A stretch of DNA of 64,000 nt from Komagataeibacter oboediens (GTDB lineage Bacteria > Pseudomonadota > Alphaproteobacteria > Acetobacterales > Acetobacteraceae): positions 22,531 to 86,530 of the forward strand of contig NZ_NKTX01000006.1 in assembly GCF_003207815.1 (NCBI RefSeq), read 5' to 3'. How positions within the stretch are numbered: position 1 is the stretch's first letter; each line of letters starts with the position of its first letter. The translations under genes were made by a program, and so were the position numbers. Below the pieces are notes generated by a model. It was not told the DNA's origin, did no database searches, and saw only the letters and a program-made list of their open reading frames with translations. Below, piece by piece: positions 1 to 7,969 of the stretch.

Positions 1-1127
1 TGCCGGACAAGGCCATCGACGTCATTGACGAAGTTGGCGCGTCACGCATGCTGGTGCCTGAAAACCGCCGTCGCAAGACGGTCACGCTGAAGGACGTGGA
101 GGATATCGTCGCCAAGATCGCGCGCATTCCGCCCAAGAGCGTGTCGTCCGATGACAAGGAGACGCTGCGTTCGCTGGAGCGTGACCTCAAGGGCATGGTC
201 TACGGGCAGGACAAGGCGATCGAGGCCCTGACGGCTGCGATCAAGCTGTCACGCGCCGGCCTGCGTGATCCGGAAAAGCCTATTGGCAACTATCTGTTCT
301 CCGGCCCCACGGGTGTCGGCAAGACGGAAGTGGCCAAGCAGCTTGCCAGTACGCTGGGGATCGAGCTGATCCGCTTCGACATGTCGGAATACATGGAACG
401 GCATTCGATCTCGCGCCTGATCGGCGCGCCGCCGGGCTATGTCGGCTTTGACCAGGGAGGCCTGCTGACCGACGCCATCGACCAGCACCCGCACGCGGTC
501 CTGCTGCTGGATGAAATCGAGAAGGCGCATCAGGACCTGTATAATGTCCTGCTGCAGGTGATGGACCACGGAAGGCTAACCGACCACAATGGAAAGACGG
601 TCGATTTCCGCAACGTGGTCCTGATCATGACCACCAATGCGGGCGCTGCCGACCTGAGCAAGGAGGCGATCGGCTTCGGCCGCACCAGTCGCGAAGGCGA
701 GGACGAGGATGCGATCAAGCGCCTGTTCACGCCGGAATTCCGTAACCGGCTGGATGCGATCATTCCGTTTGCCAACCTGTCGCCGCATGTGGTGGACCGG
801 GTGGTGGAGAAGTTCATCTTCCAACTTGAAGCCCAGCTGGCGGACCGCAACGTGATGATCGAAATCTCGTCCGCTGCGCGCGAATGGCTGGCGGAACGGG
901 GATATGACCGCCTGTATGGCGCCCGCCCACTGGGCCGCGTCATTCAGGAACACATCAAGAAGCCGCTGGCGGAAGAACTGCTGTTCGGCAGGCTGACCAA
1001 AGGGGGCGTGGCCAAGATCACGCTCAAGGACGGGAAGCTGGACTTCGAATACATCTCGCAGGCGGACAATTCCTCCGCTGAAGGGGATGAAGGCGACAGC
1101 ACGCGTGAAGCGGAAGCTGCCGACTGA
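1..1127 (+). CDS. clpA: ClpA, ATP-dependent Clp protease ATP-binding subunit (3' part)
   Basis: This is the C-terminal 375 residues of an AAA+ unfoldase that feeds substrates to ClpP in the cytosol. The reading frame is open from base 3 (PDKAIDVIDE, the end of the first AAA module), so the gene begins upstream of the window. The second AAA module is complete: Walker A GPTGVGKTE near base 305, Walker B LLLDEIEKAH near 505, sensor MTTNAGA, the arginine-finger region FRNRLDAI and sensor-2 GARPLGR. An IGFGR loop matches the ClpP-docking loop and separates ClpA from ClpB. The tail is unusually acidic (EGDEGDSTREAEAAD). A strong terminator follows. The family call is secure; nothing can be said of the missing N-domain. 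Confidence 0.95.
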   Translation, partial: PDKAIDVIDEVGASRMLVPENRRRKTVTLKDVEDIVAKIARIPPKSVSSDDKETLRSLERDLKGMVYGQDKAIEALTAAIKLSRAGLRDPEKPIGNYLFSGPTGVGKTEVAKQLASTLGIELIRFDMSEYMERHSISRLIGAPPGYVGFDQGGLLTDAIDQHPHAVLLLDEIEKAHQDLYNVLLQVMDHGRLTDHNGKTVDFRNVVLIMTTNAGAADLSKEAIGFGRTSREGEDEDAIKRLFTPEFRNRLDAIIPFANLSPHVVDRVVEKFIFQLEAQLADRNVMIEISSAAREWLAERGYDRLYGARPLGRVIQEHIKKPLAEELLFGRLTKGGVAKITLKDGKLDFEYISQADNSSAEGDEGDSTREAEAAD

Positions 1128-1160
1128 TACAGGCCCCTTGCGGGCATTGACTGAAAATGA

Positions 1161-1189
1161 CAGGGACCAGAAATGGTCCCTGTTTTTTT
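1161..1189 (+). terminator. Rho-independent terminator of clpA
   Basis: A 9-bp perfect stem CAGGGACCA / TGGTCCCTG closes a GAAA tetraloop and is followed by seven T. It lies 34 bases after the clpA stop and ends before the ynfA ribosome site, so the two genes are separate transcription units. Confidence 0.95.
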
Positions 1190-1217
1190 GTACCCCTGCC
1201 CCCCGGAAAGGAACCGC

Positions 1218-1541
1218 ATGCTGACGGCCGCCATTTATATTCCCGCTGCATTTGCCGAAATTGGCGGGTGCTTCTGTTTCTGGGCATGGATGCGCCTTGG
1301 CCGATCGGCGCTGGTACTGGTGCCGGGCTGCCTATCGCTGATCGTGTTCGCATGGCTGCTGACATTCAGCCCGGCCGATAATGCGGGCCGGGCCTATGCC
1401 ATTTATGGTGGGGTCTATATCGTCGCCAGCCTGATCTGGTCATGGCTGATGGAAGGACTGCCGCCCGACCGCTGGGACATCGGGGGCGCTACGATCTGCC
1501 TTGTCGGGGCCGCCATCATCCTGCTGGCCTCGCGTGGCTGA
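1218..1541 (+). CDS. ynfA: YnfA/UPF0060 family small membrane protein
   Basis: A 107-aa inner-membrane protein with four hydrophobic segments, matching the length and pattern of the YnfA (UPF0060) family: it begins [15 protein letters not shown] and has [13 protein letters not shown] in the third segment and [14 protein letters not shown] in the fourth. YnfA proteins are placed near the small multidrug-resistance superfamily, but transport is shown only for some members. The start at 1218 is preceded by GGAAAGGAA at a suitable distance. The frame runs open further upstream, but that would place the start inside the clpA terminator. The gene stands alone, with a hairpin element downstream. Confidence 0.85.
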   Translation: MLTAAIYIPAAFAEIGGCFCFWAWMRLGRSALVLVPGCLSLIVFAWLLTFSPADNAGRAYAIYGGVYIVASLIWSWLMEGLPPDRWDIGGATICLVGAAIILLASRG

Positions 1542-1570
1542 AGACAGCACCCGCCAAAAATAATACGAAG

Positions 1571-1610
1571 TTTCAGGAGACGCCGCCTAAAACAGGCGGC
1601 ACCCGAAATA
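1571..1610 (+). repeat. Dispersed intergenic repeat, copy A (partial, hairpin part only)
   Basis: GCCGCC, a seven-base loop and GGCGGC then ACCCG form a hairpin preceded by TTTCAGGAGAC. The arrangement matches the 3' half of the elements at 13176-13275 and 45495-45600 in order and spacing, but identity is modest. It may also serve as a terminator for ynfA, although no T run follows. Confidence 0.45.
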
Positions 1611-1635
1611 TGCCTGAAGACCCGGAACAGTTCCG

Positions 1636-2205
1636 TTACTGATAACGGGTGCCGTTGACCGTCACATATCCCTCCACGGGCCAGCTGCGGCCGGTGCCAT
1701 GATGGGTCCAGTCGATGCCCTGGCTCCGGGCGTTATCATAATAATACCGGCCCAGCACATCAGCCTGATCCCCCTTGGCCACCCATGGCCATGCGGGGGC
1801 CGACATACGGTCCAGATCGGATACGATGCGAATGGACACGCCGTTGCCGACATCAACATAGAAATAACCATGCAGCCCGCTGCGGGTCCGTTTGGATGCG
1901 GACACGGCGATCACACGGCCACAGACATGCTCGACCCGGTCAGGCTGATCCGCCTGCGAGGCTTCCGCCGCTTCGACATCCGCAAGAAATTTGCGGTCAT
2001 CACAGGACTGCGGCACGGGGCTGGCGATGGCCTGGGTCTGCGCCCTGTCCTTCTCGCTGCCAGACTGCTGGTAGTCTTCCCCGGCCTGCTCGCGTTTGTG
2101 ATGATGGTGACGACGTGCTTCCGCCGGCGCCAGCAACACCCCCTGCACCGCAAGGACCGCCGCAAGCCCCATCACCCCACGTATATGCCAGCGCGTTGCC
2201 GCCAT
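1636..2205 (-). CDS. Exported DUF3465-type protein
   Basis: About 189 residues. The start at 2205 is chosen because GGAGAACAGTC precedes that ATG; a longer reading from 2232 has no such site. The N-terminus is a clear signal peptide (MAATRWHIRGVMGLAAVLAV...APAEA), followed by a His-rich stretch RRHHHHKRE and a low-complexity linker. The C-terminal 95 residues fit the DUF3465 pattern: GRVIAV, a short beta strand, a KGDQADVLGRYYY block, IDWTHHGTG and a closing VNGTRYQ. Members are small beta-rich proteins of unknown biochemical role. The poly-His stretch could bind metal, which is a guess. It runs antiparallel to ynfA and stands alone. Confidence 0.75.
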   Translation of the reverse strand: MAATRWHIRGVMGLAAVLAVQGVLLAPAEARRHHHHKREQAGEDYQQSGSEKDRAQTQAIASPVPQSCDDRKFLADVEAAEASQADQPDRVEHVCGRVIAVSASKRTRSGLHGYFYVDVGNGVSIRIVSDLDRMSAPAWPWVAKGDQADVLGRYYYDNARSQGIDWTHHGTGRSWPVEGYVTVNGTRYQ

Positions 2206-2260
2206 GACTGTTCTCCATTCACACAAGATCACAATCTTTTGCGGGGTGTGGGCGCGCCCG

Positions 2261-3190
2261 TCAATGAACGGCGTGATGGGCGTCCTTCGGCGCTTCGGCT
2301 TCCAGCTGCCGACGGGCCTTTTCCATTTCCGCCGCCATGGCGGGATCGGATGCCGGCATCTTCAGGTGCAGCTTCTCCAGCGCGTCGATGATGGCCTCGA
2401 TCACCACCAGCCGTTCAAACCATTTCTGGTCCGCCGGCACGACAAACCACGGCGCATCCGGGTGGGCGGTGCGCCGGATCGCCTCTTCATACGCGCTCTG
2501 ATAATCGTCCCAGTACTGCCGTTCATGAATGTCGGAAGGCGAGAACTTCCAGTTCTTGGCCGGATGATCGATCCGGCGCAGGAAGCGCTTGCGCTGCTCC
2601 TCTTTCGACAGGTGCAGGAAGAACTTCAGCACGACCGTGCCCTGACGCGCCATATACTGCTCAAAATGGCTGATATCCTGATAGCGGTCCTGCCAGAATG
2701 TGGATTTCTTACGCAGGGGCGCGGGCAGGCATTCATGATCCAGCAGTTCGGGATGCACGCGGGTAACCAGCACTTCTTCATAATGGCTGCGGTTGAAAAT
2801 GCCGATGCGCCCGGCCGCAGGCGCTGCCAGATGCTCGCGCCACAGATAGCCATGCGACAGTTCAACCGGACCGGGCTGCTTGAACGATGTCACGCTGACG
2901 CCCTGCGGGTTGATGCCGGACATGACGTGCTTGATCACGCCATCCTTGCCCCCCGCATCCAGCGCCTGCAGCACGACCAGAACGGACCATGTGCCATTGG
3001 CGTACAGAACGGACTGCAGCTGCGACAGGCGGCCGATGCGTTCCTTCAGCAGCCGCTTTCCGGTCTTCTTGTCCAGTCCGCAGGCCTCCGCCGCGCGCGT
3101 GGGGCAGGCCGCAAGGGAAAAACCATGTCCGTTGCGCACACTGAACTGGCGCGCCAGCCTGTTACTCGTCTCCTTGGTCTTGCGGGTCAT
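2261..3190 (-). CDS. ppk2: PPK2-family polyphosphate kinase
   Basis: A 309-aa protein of the polyphosphate kinase 2 family, which transfers phosphate between polyphosphate and nucleotides in the cytosol. It has the PPK2 P-loop DAGGKDG at residues 78-84, the FNRSHYEEVLVTR block, and a lid region rich in Arg and Lys (LSKEEQRKRFLRRID). The C-terminus carries the usual SAYEEAIRRT and PWFVVPADQKWFERL blocks. It resembles the subgroup with an N-terminal extension of about 50 residues. Whether it favours AMP, ADP or GDP cannot be read from sequence. It starts 2 bases after the ydfG stop, so the two are probably one transcript. Confidence 0.9.
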   Translation of the reverse strand: MTRKTKETSNRLARQFSVRNGHGFSLAACPTRAAEACGLDKKTGKRLLKERIGRLSQLQSVLYANGTWSVLVVLQALDAGGKDGVIKHVMSGINPQGVSVTSFKQPGPVELSHGYLWREHLAAPAAGRIGIFNRSHYEEVLVTRVHPELLDHECLPAPLRKKSTFWQDRYQDISHFEQYMARQGTVVLKFFLHLSKEEQRKRFLRRIDHPAKNWKFSPSDIHERQYWDDYQSAYEEAIRRTAHPDAPWFVVPADQKWFERLVVIEAIIDALEKLHLKMPASDPAMAAEMEKARRQLEAEAPKDAHHAVH

Positions 3191-3192
3191 GA

Positions 3193-3951
3193 TCAGTCCT
3201 TCATGCCCCGTGCCACTGCAAGGCCGCCCGCCGCCTGACAGACGGGCATCATCTCGATCTCATTGATATTGACGTGCCGCGGCAGCGACAGGACCCAGGC
3301 CACCGTCTCGGCAATGTCCGTCGGCAGCAGCGGCTTCGTGCCTTCATACACCGCCTCCGCCTTCGCATTATCACGCAGGCGCACCTGGCTGAACTCACTC
3401 CCCCCGCACAGGCCGGGTTCAAGATTCGTCACGCGCACATTATGCCCCAGCAGGTCGCAGCGCAGGTTGCGTGTGAACTGCCTGACAAACGCCTTGGTCG
3501 CACCATACACATTGCCCCCGGTATACGGGTAGGTGCCAGCCGTGCTGCCAAGTGTGATGACATGCCCGCGTTCCCGCGCCACCATGCCGGGCAGCATGAC
3601 GCGGGTCAGTTCAACCATACCGGTCACATTGGTGGAAATCATGGTCTGCCAGTTGGCGATATCAGCCTCCTGCGCCTTTTCCATACCCAGCGCCAGACCG
3701 GCATTGCTGACCAGAATATCCACGTCGCGCCATTCCTGCGGCAGGCTGCCGGGCAGGGCCGCGATGGCGGCCGCGTCGTCCATGTCCAGCCTGAAGGGCA
3801 ACAGGTCCGGCCCCAGTTCTGCCGCCAGCGCATCCAGACGTTCCTGCCGGCGGCCGGTCGCTATGACGCGGTATCCATCATGCACAAGGCGCTGGGCAAT
3901 CGCCCTGCCGAATCCGGCGGTCGCACCGGTTACCATTGCGATCTGCTTCAT
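3193..3951 (-). CDS. ydfG: YdfG-type NADP-dependent 3-hydroxy acid dehydrogenase (SDR)
   Basis: A 252-aa classical short-chain dehydrogenase. The sequence follows Escherichia coli YdfG closely as I recall it: TGATAGFG cofactor loop, ATGRRQERL after the second strand (an Arg pair typical of NADPH use), SNAGLALGME, the catalytic Ser in GSTAG, YGATK with the catalytic Tyr and Lys, and NINEIEMMPV near the end. The family oxidises L-allo-threonine, serine and related 3-hydroxy acids, and reduces malonic semialdehyde. It is the first gene of a two-gene unit with ppk2; I see no functional link between them. Confidence 0.9.
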   Translation of the reverse strand: MKQIAMVTGATAGFGRAIAQRLVHDGYRVIATGRRQERLDALAAELGPDLLPFRLDMDDAAAIAALPGSLPQEWRDVDILVSNAGLALGMEKAQEADIANWQTMISTNVTGMVELTRVMLPGMVARERGHVITLGSTAGTYPYTGGNVYGATKAFVRQFTRNLRCDLLGHNVRVTNLEPGLCGGSEFSQVRLRDNAKAEAVYEGTKPLLPTDIAETVAWVLSLPRHVNINEIEMMPVCQAAGGLAVARGMKD

Positions 3952-4080
3952 GGTCTGTCTCCTTCCTGCATGTTACGGCAGCCTTGCATATCGGGCGGCG
4001 TCCGTCATTGAGAACAATCAGCCTGCGGGTAACGTCTGAAATAGTTGCAAAGGAAGGCAAATCCGGTTCTATGGTTGTGT

Positions 4081-4665
4081 ATGGCTTCCTTCACGACAAC
4101 TCCGGGCTGCAGCCTGACCGGCCACCTGCTGGTGGCTACCCCTGCCCTGACGGATCCCGCCTTTGCGCGCAGTGTCGTCTATCTGTGCGCCCATTCCCCC
4201 GAGGATGGGGCCATGGGCCTTGTTGTCAACCGGCGCCTGTCCCAGCCCGTCCTTGATGATGTGCTCGAACAGCTTGGCATTGCCCCCGTGCCGCCACGTC
4301 GCCGCATCAACCTGTGCGCAGGCGGGCCGATGGATAACGGGCGCGGATTCGTGCTGCATACATCGGACTGGAGCGGCGACGGCAGCCTGCCGGTGGACCG
4401 CGCCACCACCCTGACCGCCAGCCTGGACGTGCTGCGTGACATTGCCGATGGCAATGGTCCGGCCCATGCATTGCTGGCCATGGGCCATGCCAGTTGGGAA
4501 GCAGGGCGGCTGGAAGAAGAGATGCTGCGCCATGATGCGTGGATCGCGGCACCGGCCACCGAAAACATCGTATTCGGGCCGGACCACAACGCCAAATGGC
4601 GGCAGGCGCTGGCCAGCGTGCATATCGATCCGGCATGGTACAGCACCGCCCCCGGTCACGCCTGA
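4081..4665 (+). CDS. YqgE/AlgH family protein (UPF0301)
   Basis: A 194-aa cytosolic protein. Family marks are LTGHLLVATPAL at the start, FARSVVYLCAHS, GAMGLVVNR, a GGPMDNGRGFVLH block and GHASWEAGRLEEE. The last is the diagnostic GYAGWxxGQLExE-type motif. Function is unsettled; it is linked with transcriptional effects in some species and is very widespread. The ATG at 4081 is used because homology begins immediately after it. A TTG at 4045 would add 12 residues. The ribosome site is weak. It converges on the HAD gene. Confidence 0.85.
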   Translation: MASFTTTPGCSLTGHLLVATPALTDPAFARSVVYLCAHSPEDGAMGLVVNRRLSQPVLDDVLEQLGIAPVPPRRRINLCAGGPMDNGRGFVLHTSDWSGDGSLPVDRATTLTASLDVLRDIADGNGPAHALLAMGHASWEAGRLEEEMLRHDAWIAAPATENIVFGPDHNAKWRQALASVHIDPAWYSTAPGHA

Positions 4666-4681
4666 CCAAGGGCAGCCGTCC

Positions 4682-5557
4682 CTACCAGCGCAGGGACGGC
4701 ACGCAGGCGACCGGCGCAAGCCCGGCGGCGGAGGCTTCTTCCACCGCAAGGTCGTAATCCGGGTTGCGCCCCTGTTCCCAGTTCCCGCCAAGCATTTCCT
4801 GGTGGATACCACCCAGCACCCAGCAGCCATCAATACCTGCGGTAGCCGCCCCGCGCATGTCGGTCGCCAGCGCATCGCCCAGCGCCAGAACCCGGTCGCG
4901 CGGCACATCCAGCAATGACAGCGCCAGCCCGTATACCTCCGTATAGGGCTTGCCGATCCAGCGCACGTCGCGGCCATGTTCCGCATACCAGCTGGCCATG
5001 GCCCCCGCGCAGATCAGACGCTGCGTGCCACGGATCACCTGCTGGTCAGGATTGGCGCAGATCATGGGCAGGCCATGGGCGGCACAGCGTTCAAGCAGCG
5101 GCAGGTAGGGGGCGATGTCTTCTTCCCCCAGTTCGGCATCCGGTCCGGTATTCAGCACGAAATCGGCATTGGCCGGATCGGTGACCACATCAAGGTCCAG
5201 CCCGGCATAGACATCAACGTCCTTTTCCGGGCCCAGATGGATCATGCGCCGCCCCAGTGCGGCGAACCACGGGTCATCCCGGCTGGCCAGCATGCGGTGT
5301 GTGCATTCGCCACTGGTCATGATGGCATCATACAGGTCGGCGCTGATGCCCATGCGACGCAGGTTTGGCTCCACCGTTGCAGTCCGGCGCGGCGCATTGG
5401 ACAGCAGCACGACACGCCTGCCTGCCTCGCGCAGGCGCTGCAGACATTCCAGAACACCGGGATAGGGCTGCACGCCATTGTGCACCACACCCCACAGGTC
5501 AAGGATGTATCCGTCATAATCGCCGTTCAGCGTGGACAGCCCGTCATGCCATTTCAT
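4682..5557 (-). CDS. HAD-superfamily class IIA hydrolase (TIGR01459 type)
   Basis: A 291-aa phosphatase-like protein of the NagD/PGP-type HAD subfamily. The nucleophile motif is YILDLWGVVHNG (Asp20). Motif II is LLSNAPRR, followed by a class-IIA cap, and motif III/IV is IGKPYTEVYGLAL with LALGDALATDMRGA. It acts in the cytosol on an unknown phosphorylated substrate. The start codon overlaps the pyrD stop by four bases (ATGA), so it is translationally coupled to pyrimidine synthesis. That pairing might hint at a nucleotide-related substrate, which is inference only. Confidence 0.88.
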   Translation of the reverse strand: MKWHDGLSTLNGDYDGYILDLWGVVHNGVQPYPGVLECLQRLREAGRRVVLLSNAPRRTATVEPNLRRMGISADLYDAIMTSGECTHRMLASRDDPWFAALGRRMIHLGPEKDVDVYAGLDLDVVTDPANADFVLNTGPDAELGEEDIAPYLPLLERCAAHGLPMICANPDQQVIRGTQRLICAGAMASWYAEHGRDVRWIGKPYTEVYGLALSLLDVPRDRVLALGDALATDMRGAATAGIDGCWVLGGIHQEMLGGNWEQGRNPDYDLAVEEASAAGLAPVACVPSLRW

Positions 5558-6630
5558 TTGAGCGCGCTACCCTTTGCGTCCGCCAGTGTCTCGAAGCCAT
5601 GCGCACGCAATGCACGCAGGGTTTCGGCCTTCAGCCGCGCGATGATGCCCGGCCCTTCGTAAACATAGGATGTGTAGATCTGCACAAGGTCGGCACCCGC
5701 ACGCACCCGGTCCACGATGTCCGCACCGGTCTCTATCCCGCCACAGGCCACCAGTGCGACGCGGCCAGCCGCCACGGTCGCCACGCGGGTCAGCATATCC
5801 TGCGCCAGCGCGCGCAGCGGGCGACCGGACAGGCCACCGGCTTCGCCCGCATCCGGGCTGCGCAGTCCCGCCGGGCGTGAAAGGGTGGTGTTGGACACGA
5901 TCAGCCCCTGCGCGCCACCGGCAATCGCGGCTTCGACCACCGCGCTCACGTCATCATGCGCGATATCGGGCGAGATCTTGACCAGCAGCGGCGGCCGTTC
6001 GGGGTGGGCGGCGCTGATGGCATCCAGAATGCCCTTCAGGCGCGTTGCTTCCTGCAGGTCGCGCAGGCCCGGCGTATTGGGCGATGACAGGTTGATGACG
6101 ATATAGTCGGCATAATGCTTCACGCGCCCGACCAGCATGGGGTAATCGCGCTCGGGGTCCGCACCGGTCTTGTTGATGCCAAGGTTCGCACCCACCGGCA
6201 CCTGCGCACCGGGCGTACGGCGCGGCGACGACACGCGGTGCAGCCGCGCCATGCGCACGGCAAAACGGTCGATGCCCTGATTGTTGAACCCCATACGGTT
6301 GATGATGGCGCGGTCTTCCGTCAGCCGGAACAGGCGTGGCTGCGGGTTGCCGGGCTGCGGGCGGGGGGTTACGGTCCCGGCTTCGACAAAGCCGAAGCCC
6401 GAACGTGCCAGCGGACGCACGACCAGCGCATTCTTATCAAACCCGGCCGCCATGCCGATGGGGTTGGGAAAACGCAGGCCCATGGCCCGTACCGACAACG
6501 CCGGGTCATCATTGCCCGGGCAGGATACCCCGCCCAGACCAAGCTGCAGGGCATCAAGGGCGATACGATGGGCGGCCTCGGGTTCCAGACACCGCATGAG
6601 CGGCAGGATCATACGCGACATAATATTCAT
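5554..6630 (-). CDS. pyrD: Dihydroorotate dehydrogenase (quinone), class 2
   Basis: A 358-aa membrane-associated flavoenzyme that oxidises dihydroorotate to orotate with quinone, the fourth step of pyrimidine synthesis. Seen: GMAAGFDKNA near residue 60, the substrate and catalytic block VINLSSPNTPGLRDLQ (class 2 uses Ser as base), KISPD, GLIVSNTT, GEAGGLSGRPL and the FMN phosphate site VACGGIETGAD ... IYTSYVYEGP. The length is normal for class 2. It is the first gene of the pyrD-HAD pair. Confidence 0.95.
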   Translation of the reverse strand: MNIMSRMILPLMRCLEPEAAHRIALDALQLGLGGVSCPGNDDPALSVRAMGLRFPNPIGMAAGFDKNALVVRPLARSGFGFVEAGTVTPRPQPGNPQPRLFRLTEDRAIINRMGFNNQGIDRFAVRMARLHRVSSPRRTPGAQVPVGANLGINKTGADPERDYPMLVGRVKHYADYIVINLSSPNTPGLRDLQEATRLKGILDAISAAHPERPPLLVKISPDIAHDDVSAVVEAAIAGGAQGLIVSNTTLSRPAGLRSPDAGEAGGLSGRPLRALAQDMLTRVATVAAGRVALVACGGIETGADIVDRVRAGADLVQIYTSYVYEGPGIIARLKAETLRALRAHGFETLADAKGSALK

Positions 6631-6674
6631 GGCAGAAAGTGTTGCCGCAATTCAGCGCCGGGGGAAAGGGGCAA

Positions 6675-7883
6675 CTAACCATGCGCGGGCTTTGTCGCGT
6701 CAACAGCCGCCGGTGCATCGGTGGGAAAGCGGATCAGGTAATAGGGCGGCGCCCGCAGGTCATGCCCGCCATTCAGCCCACCCAGCCGATTCCATTGCCC
6801 CAGCGTGCAGTACACCGTATCGCCATCAACGAATATCCCGTCGGGGGACAGGATTCGCGGGTCATGCACCATGGTGTCGAACGTCCCGTCCACATTGCGG
6901 CGAAAGATGGCGTCGTGTTCGAAATTGGTGGTGTAGATGCGTCCCTTCGCATCATTCGCCAGACCATCGGCCACGCCCTTTTCCCCCAGGTCGCGTATCC
7001 CGGCGGCAAGCTGCGCATCGGTTCTGGAAAAATCGGCCAGAAGGCTGGTGGGAATGCTGTACAGCCGCCTGCTGGTCAGTGGGCTGTAGTACAGCGTGCT
7101 GCTGTCAGGCGACAGGGTAATGCCGTCCACCCCACCCCAGACAAAGCCGGGTGGGTGCAGCGGGGGATCGAACACCAGTGGCCGTCCCTCCACCACCGCC
7201 ATGAAGGGGCGCTGCGCCTGGATGGAGGGATGATCCGCCAGCACCCGGCGCTGCCGGCCTGTTGCAATATCCACCACCACAAGGGCGGGCGACAGGCCGA
7301 AGGAGGAATCGGTCACGTACACCGTACCCTGCGCCCCATGCGTCAGGTCCACCCGCAGGTCGTTCATGTGACTATCCGGCAGCAGGGTCGGCGCACGCAG
7401 GATGATGCTGGCGAAAATCCGGTCCGTTTCGGGGTCGATGCCGATCACCTTCGCCGCCCCCGGCACTAGTGGCTGTCCCGCCAGCTTGCCGTCATCAATG
7501 GCCCATAACCGTCCCCGCGCATCCGTGGTCATGCCATGTACCGACATGAGGCGGGTGGCCGGCGGCTGGTCGGACGGCATGCTGTGCGCCGCATCGGGAT
7601 AGGGATACAGCCGGCCGCCCTTCAGTTCCGCAAGGGTCGCCCCGCGGTGATTGACCGCATGCCGGGGAAACCCGACAAATATGCGCCCATGGGTCACGGC
7701 GATGCCCGACGGGCCGGGCCCGTCAAACCGGGCAACGATTTCAAACGGACCGGACGACGCCACGCCATGGTCGCGGTTGGTGGCCTCATGCGCCGGTTCT
7801 GCCGCACGGGCGACGTCGCCGATGCCAATGGTCAGTGGCAGGATGGCACGAAACAGGTCACGCCTGTGCATGGACATGGTCAT
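6675..7883 (-). CDS. Exported Yellow/major-royal-jelly-like beta-propeller protein
   Basis: A 402-aa secreted protein. The N-terminus HRRDLFRAILPLTIGIG resembles a twin-arginine signal. The remainder fits the bacterial MRJP/Yellow family, often labelled L-dopachrome tautomerase-related: GPSGIAVTHGRIFVGFPR, SVHGMTTDARGRLWAIDDG, NDLRVDL, a GVDGITLSPDSSTLYYSPL blade and GVADGLANDAKGRIYTTNFE. The propeller recalls SMP-30/gluconolactonase. It lies 86 bases after the gluconate dehydrogenase cytochrome gene on the same strand, so a role in periplasmic sugar-acid or lactone chemistry is plausible but unproven. A second ATG at 7877 has better spacing from GGGGAG. Confidence 0.75.
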   Translation of the reverse strand: MTMSMHRRDLFRAILPLTIGIGDVARAAEPAHEATNRDHGVASSGPFEIVARFDGPGPSGIAVTHGRIFVGFPRHAVNHRGATLAELKGGRLYPYPDAAHSMPSDQPPATRLMSVHGMTTDARGRLWAIDDGKLAGQPLVPGAAKVIGIDPETDRIFASIILRAPTLLPDSHMNDLRVDLTHGAQGTVYVTDSSFGLSPALVVVDIATGRQRRVLADHPSIQAQRPFMAVVEGRPLVFDPPLHPPGFVWGGVDGITLSPDSSTLYYSPLTSRRLYSIPTSLLADFSRTDAQLAAGIRDLGEKGVADGLANDAKGRIYTTNFEHDAIFRRNVDGTFDTMVHDPRILSPDGIFVDGDTVYCTLGQWNRLGGLNGGHDLRAPPYYLIRFPTDAPAAVDATKPAHG

Positions 7884-7919
7884 CGTCTCCCCTGACGCTG
7901 GCTATTCCGCCATTCATGC

Positions 7920-7964
7920 AAGTCCGGGTGGCAAGGGCAATCGGCCCCGCCCTGACCCGGACTT
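7920..7964 (-). terminator. Stem-loop after the gluconate dehydrogenase operon
   Basis: A perfect 10-bp inverted repeat AAGTCCGGGT / ACCCGGACTT encloses 25 bases. It starts 6 bases beyond the stop of the cytochrome subunit. There is no T run, so it may be a Rho-dependent or partial terminator, or an mRNA-stabilising hairpin that lowers expression of the downstream Yellow-like gene. Confidence 0.5.
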
Positions 7965-7969
7965 CACAA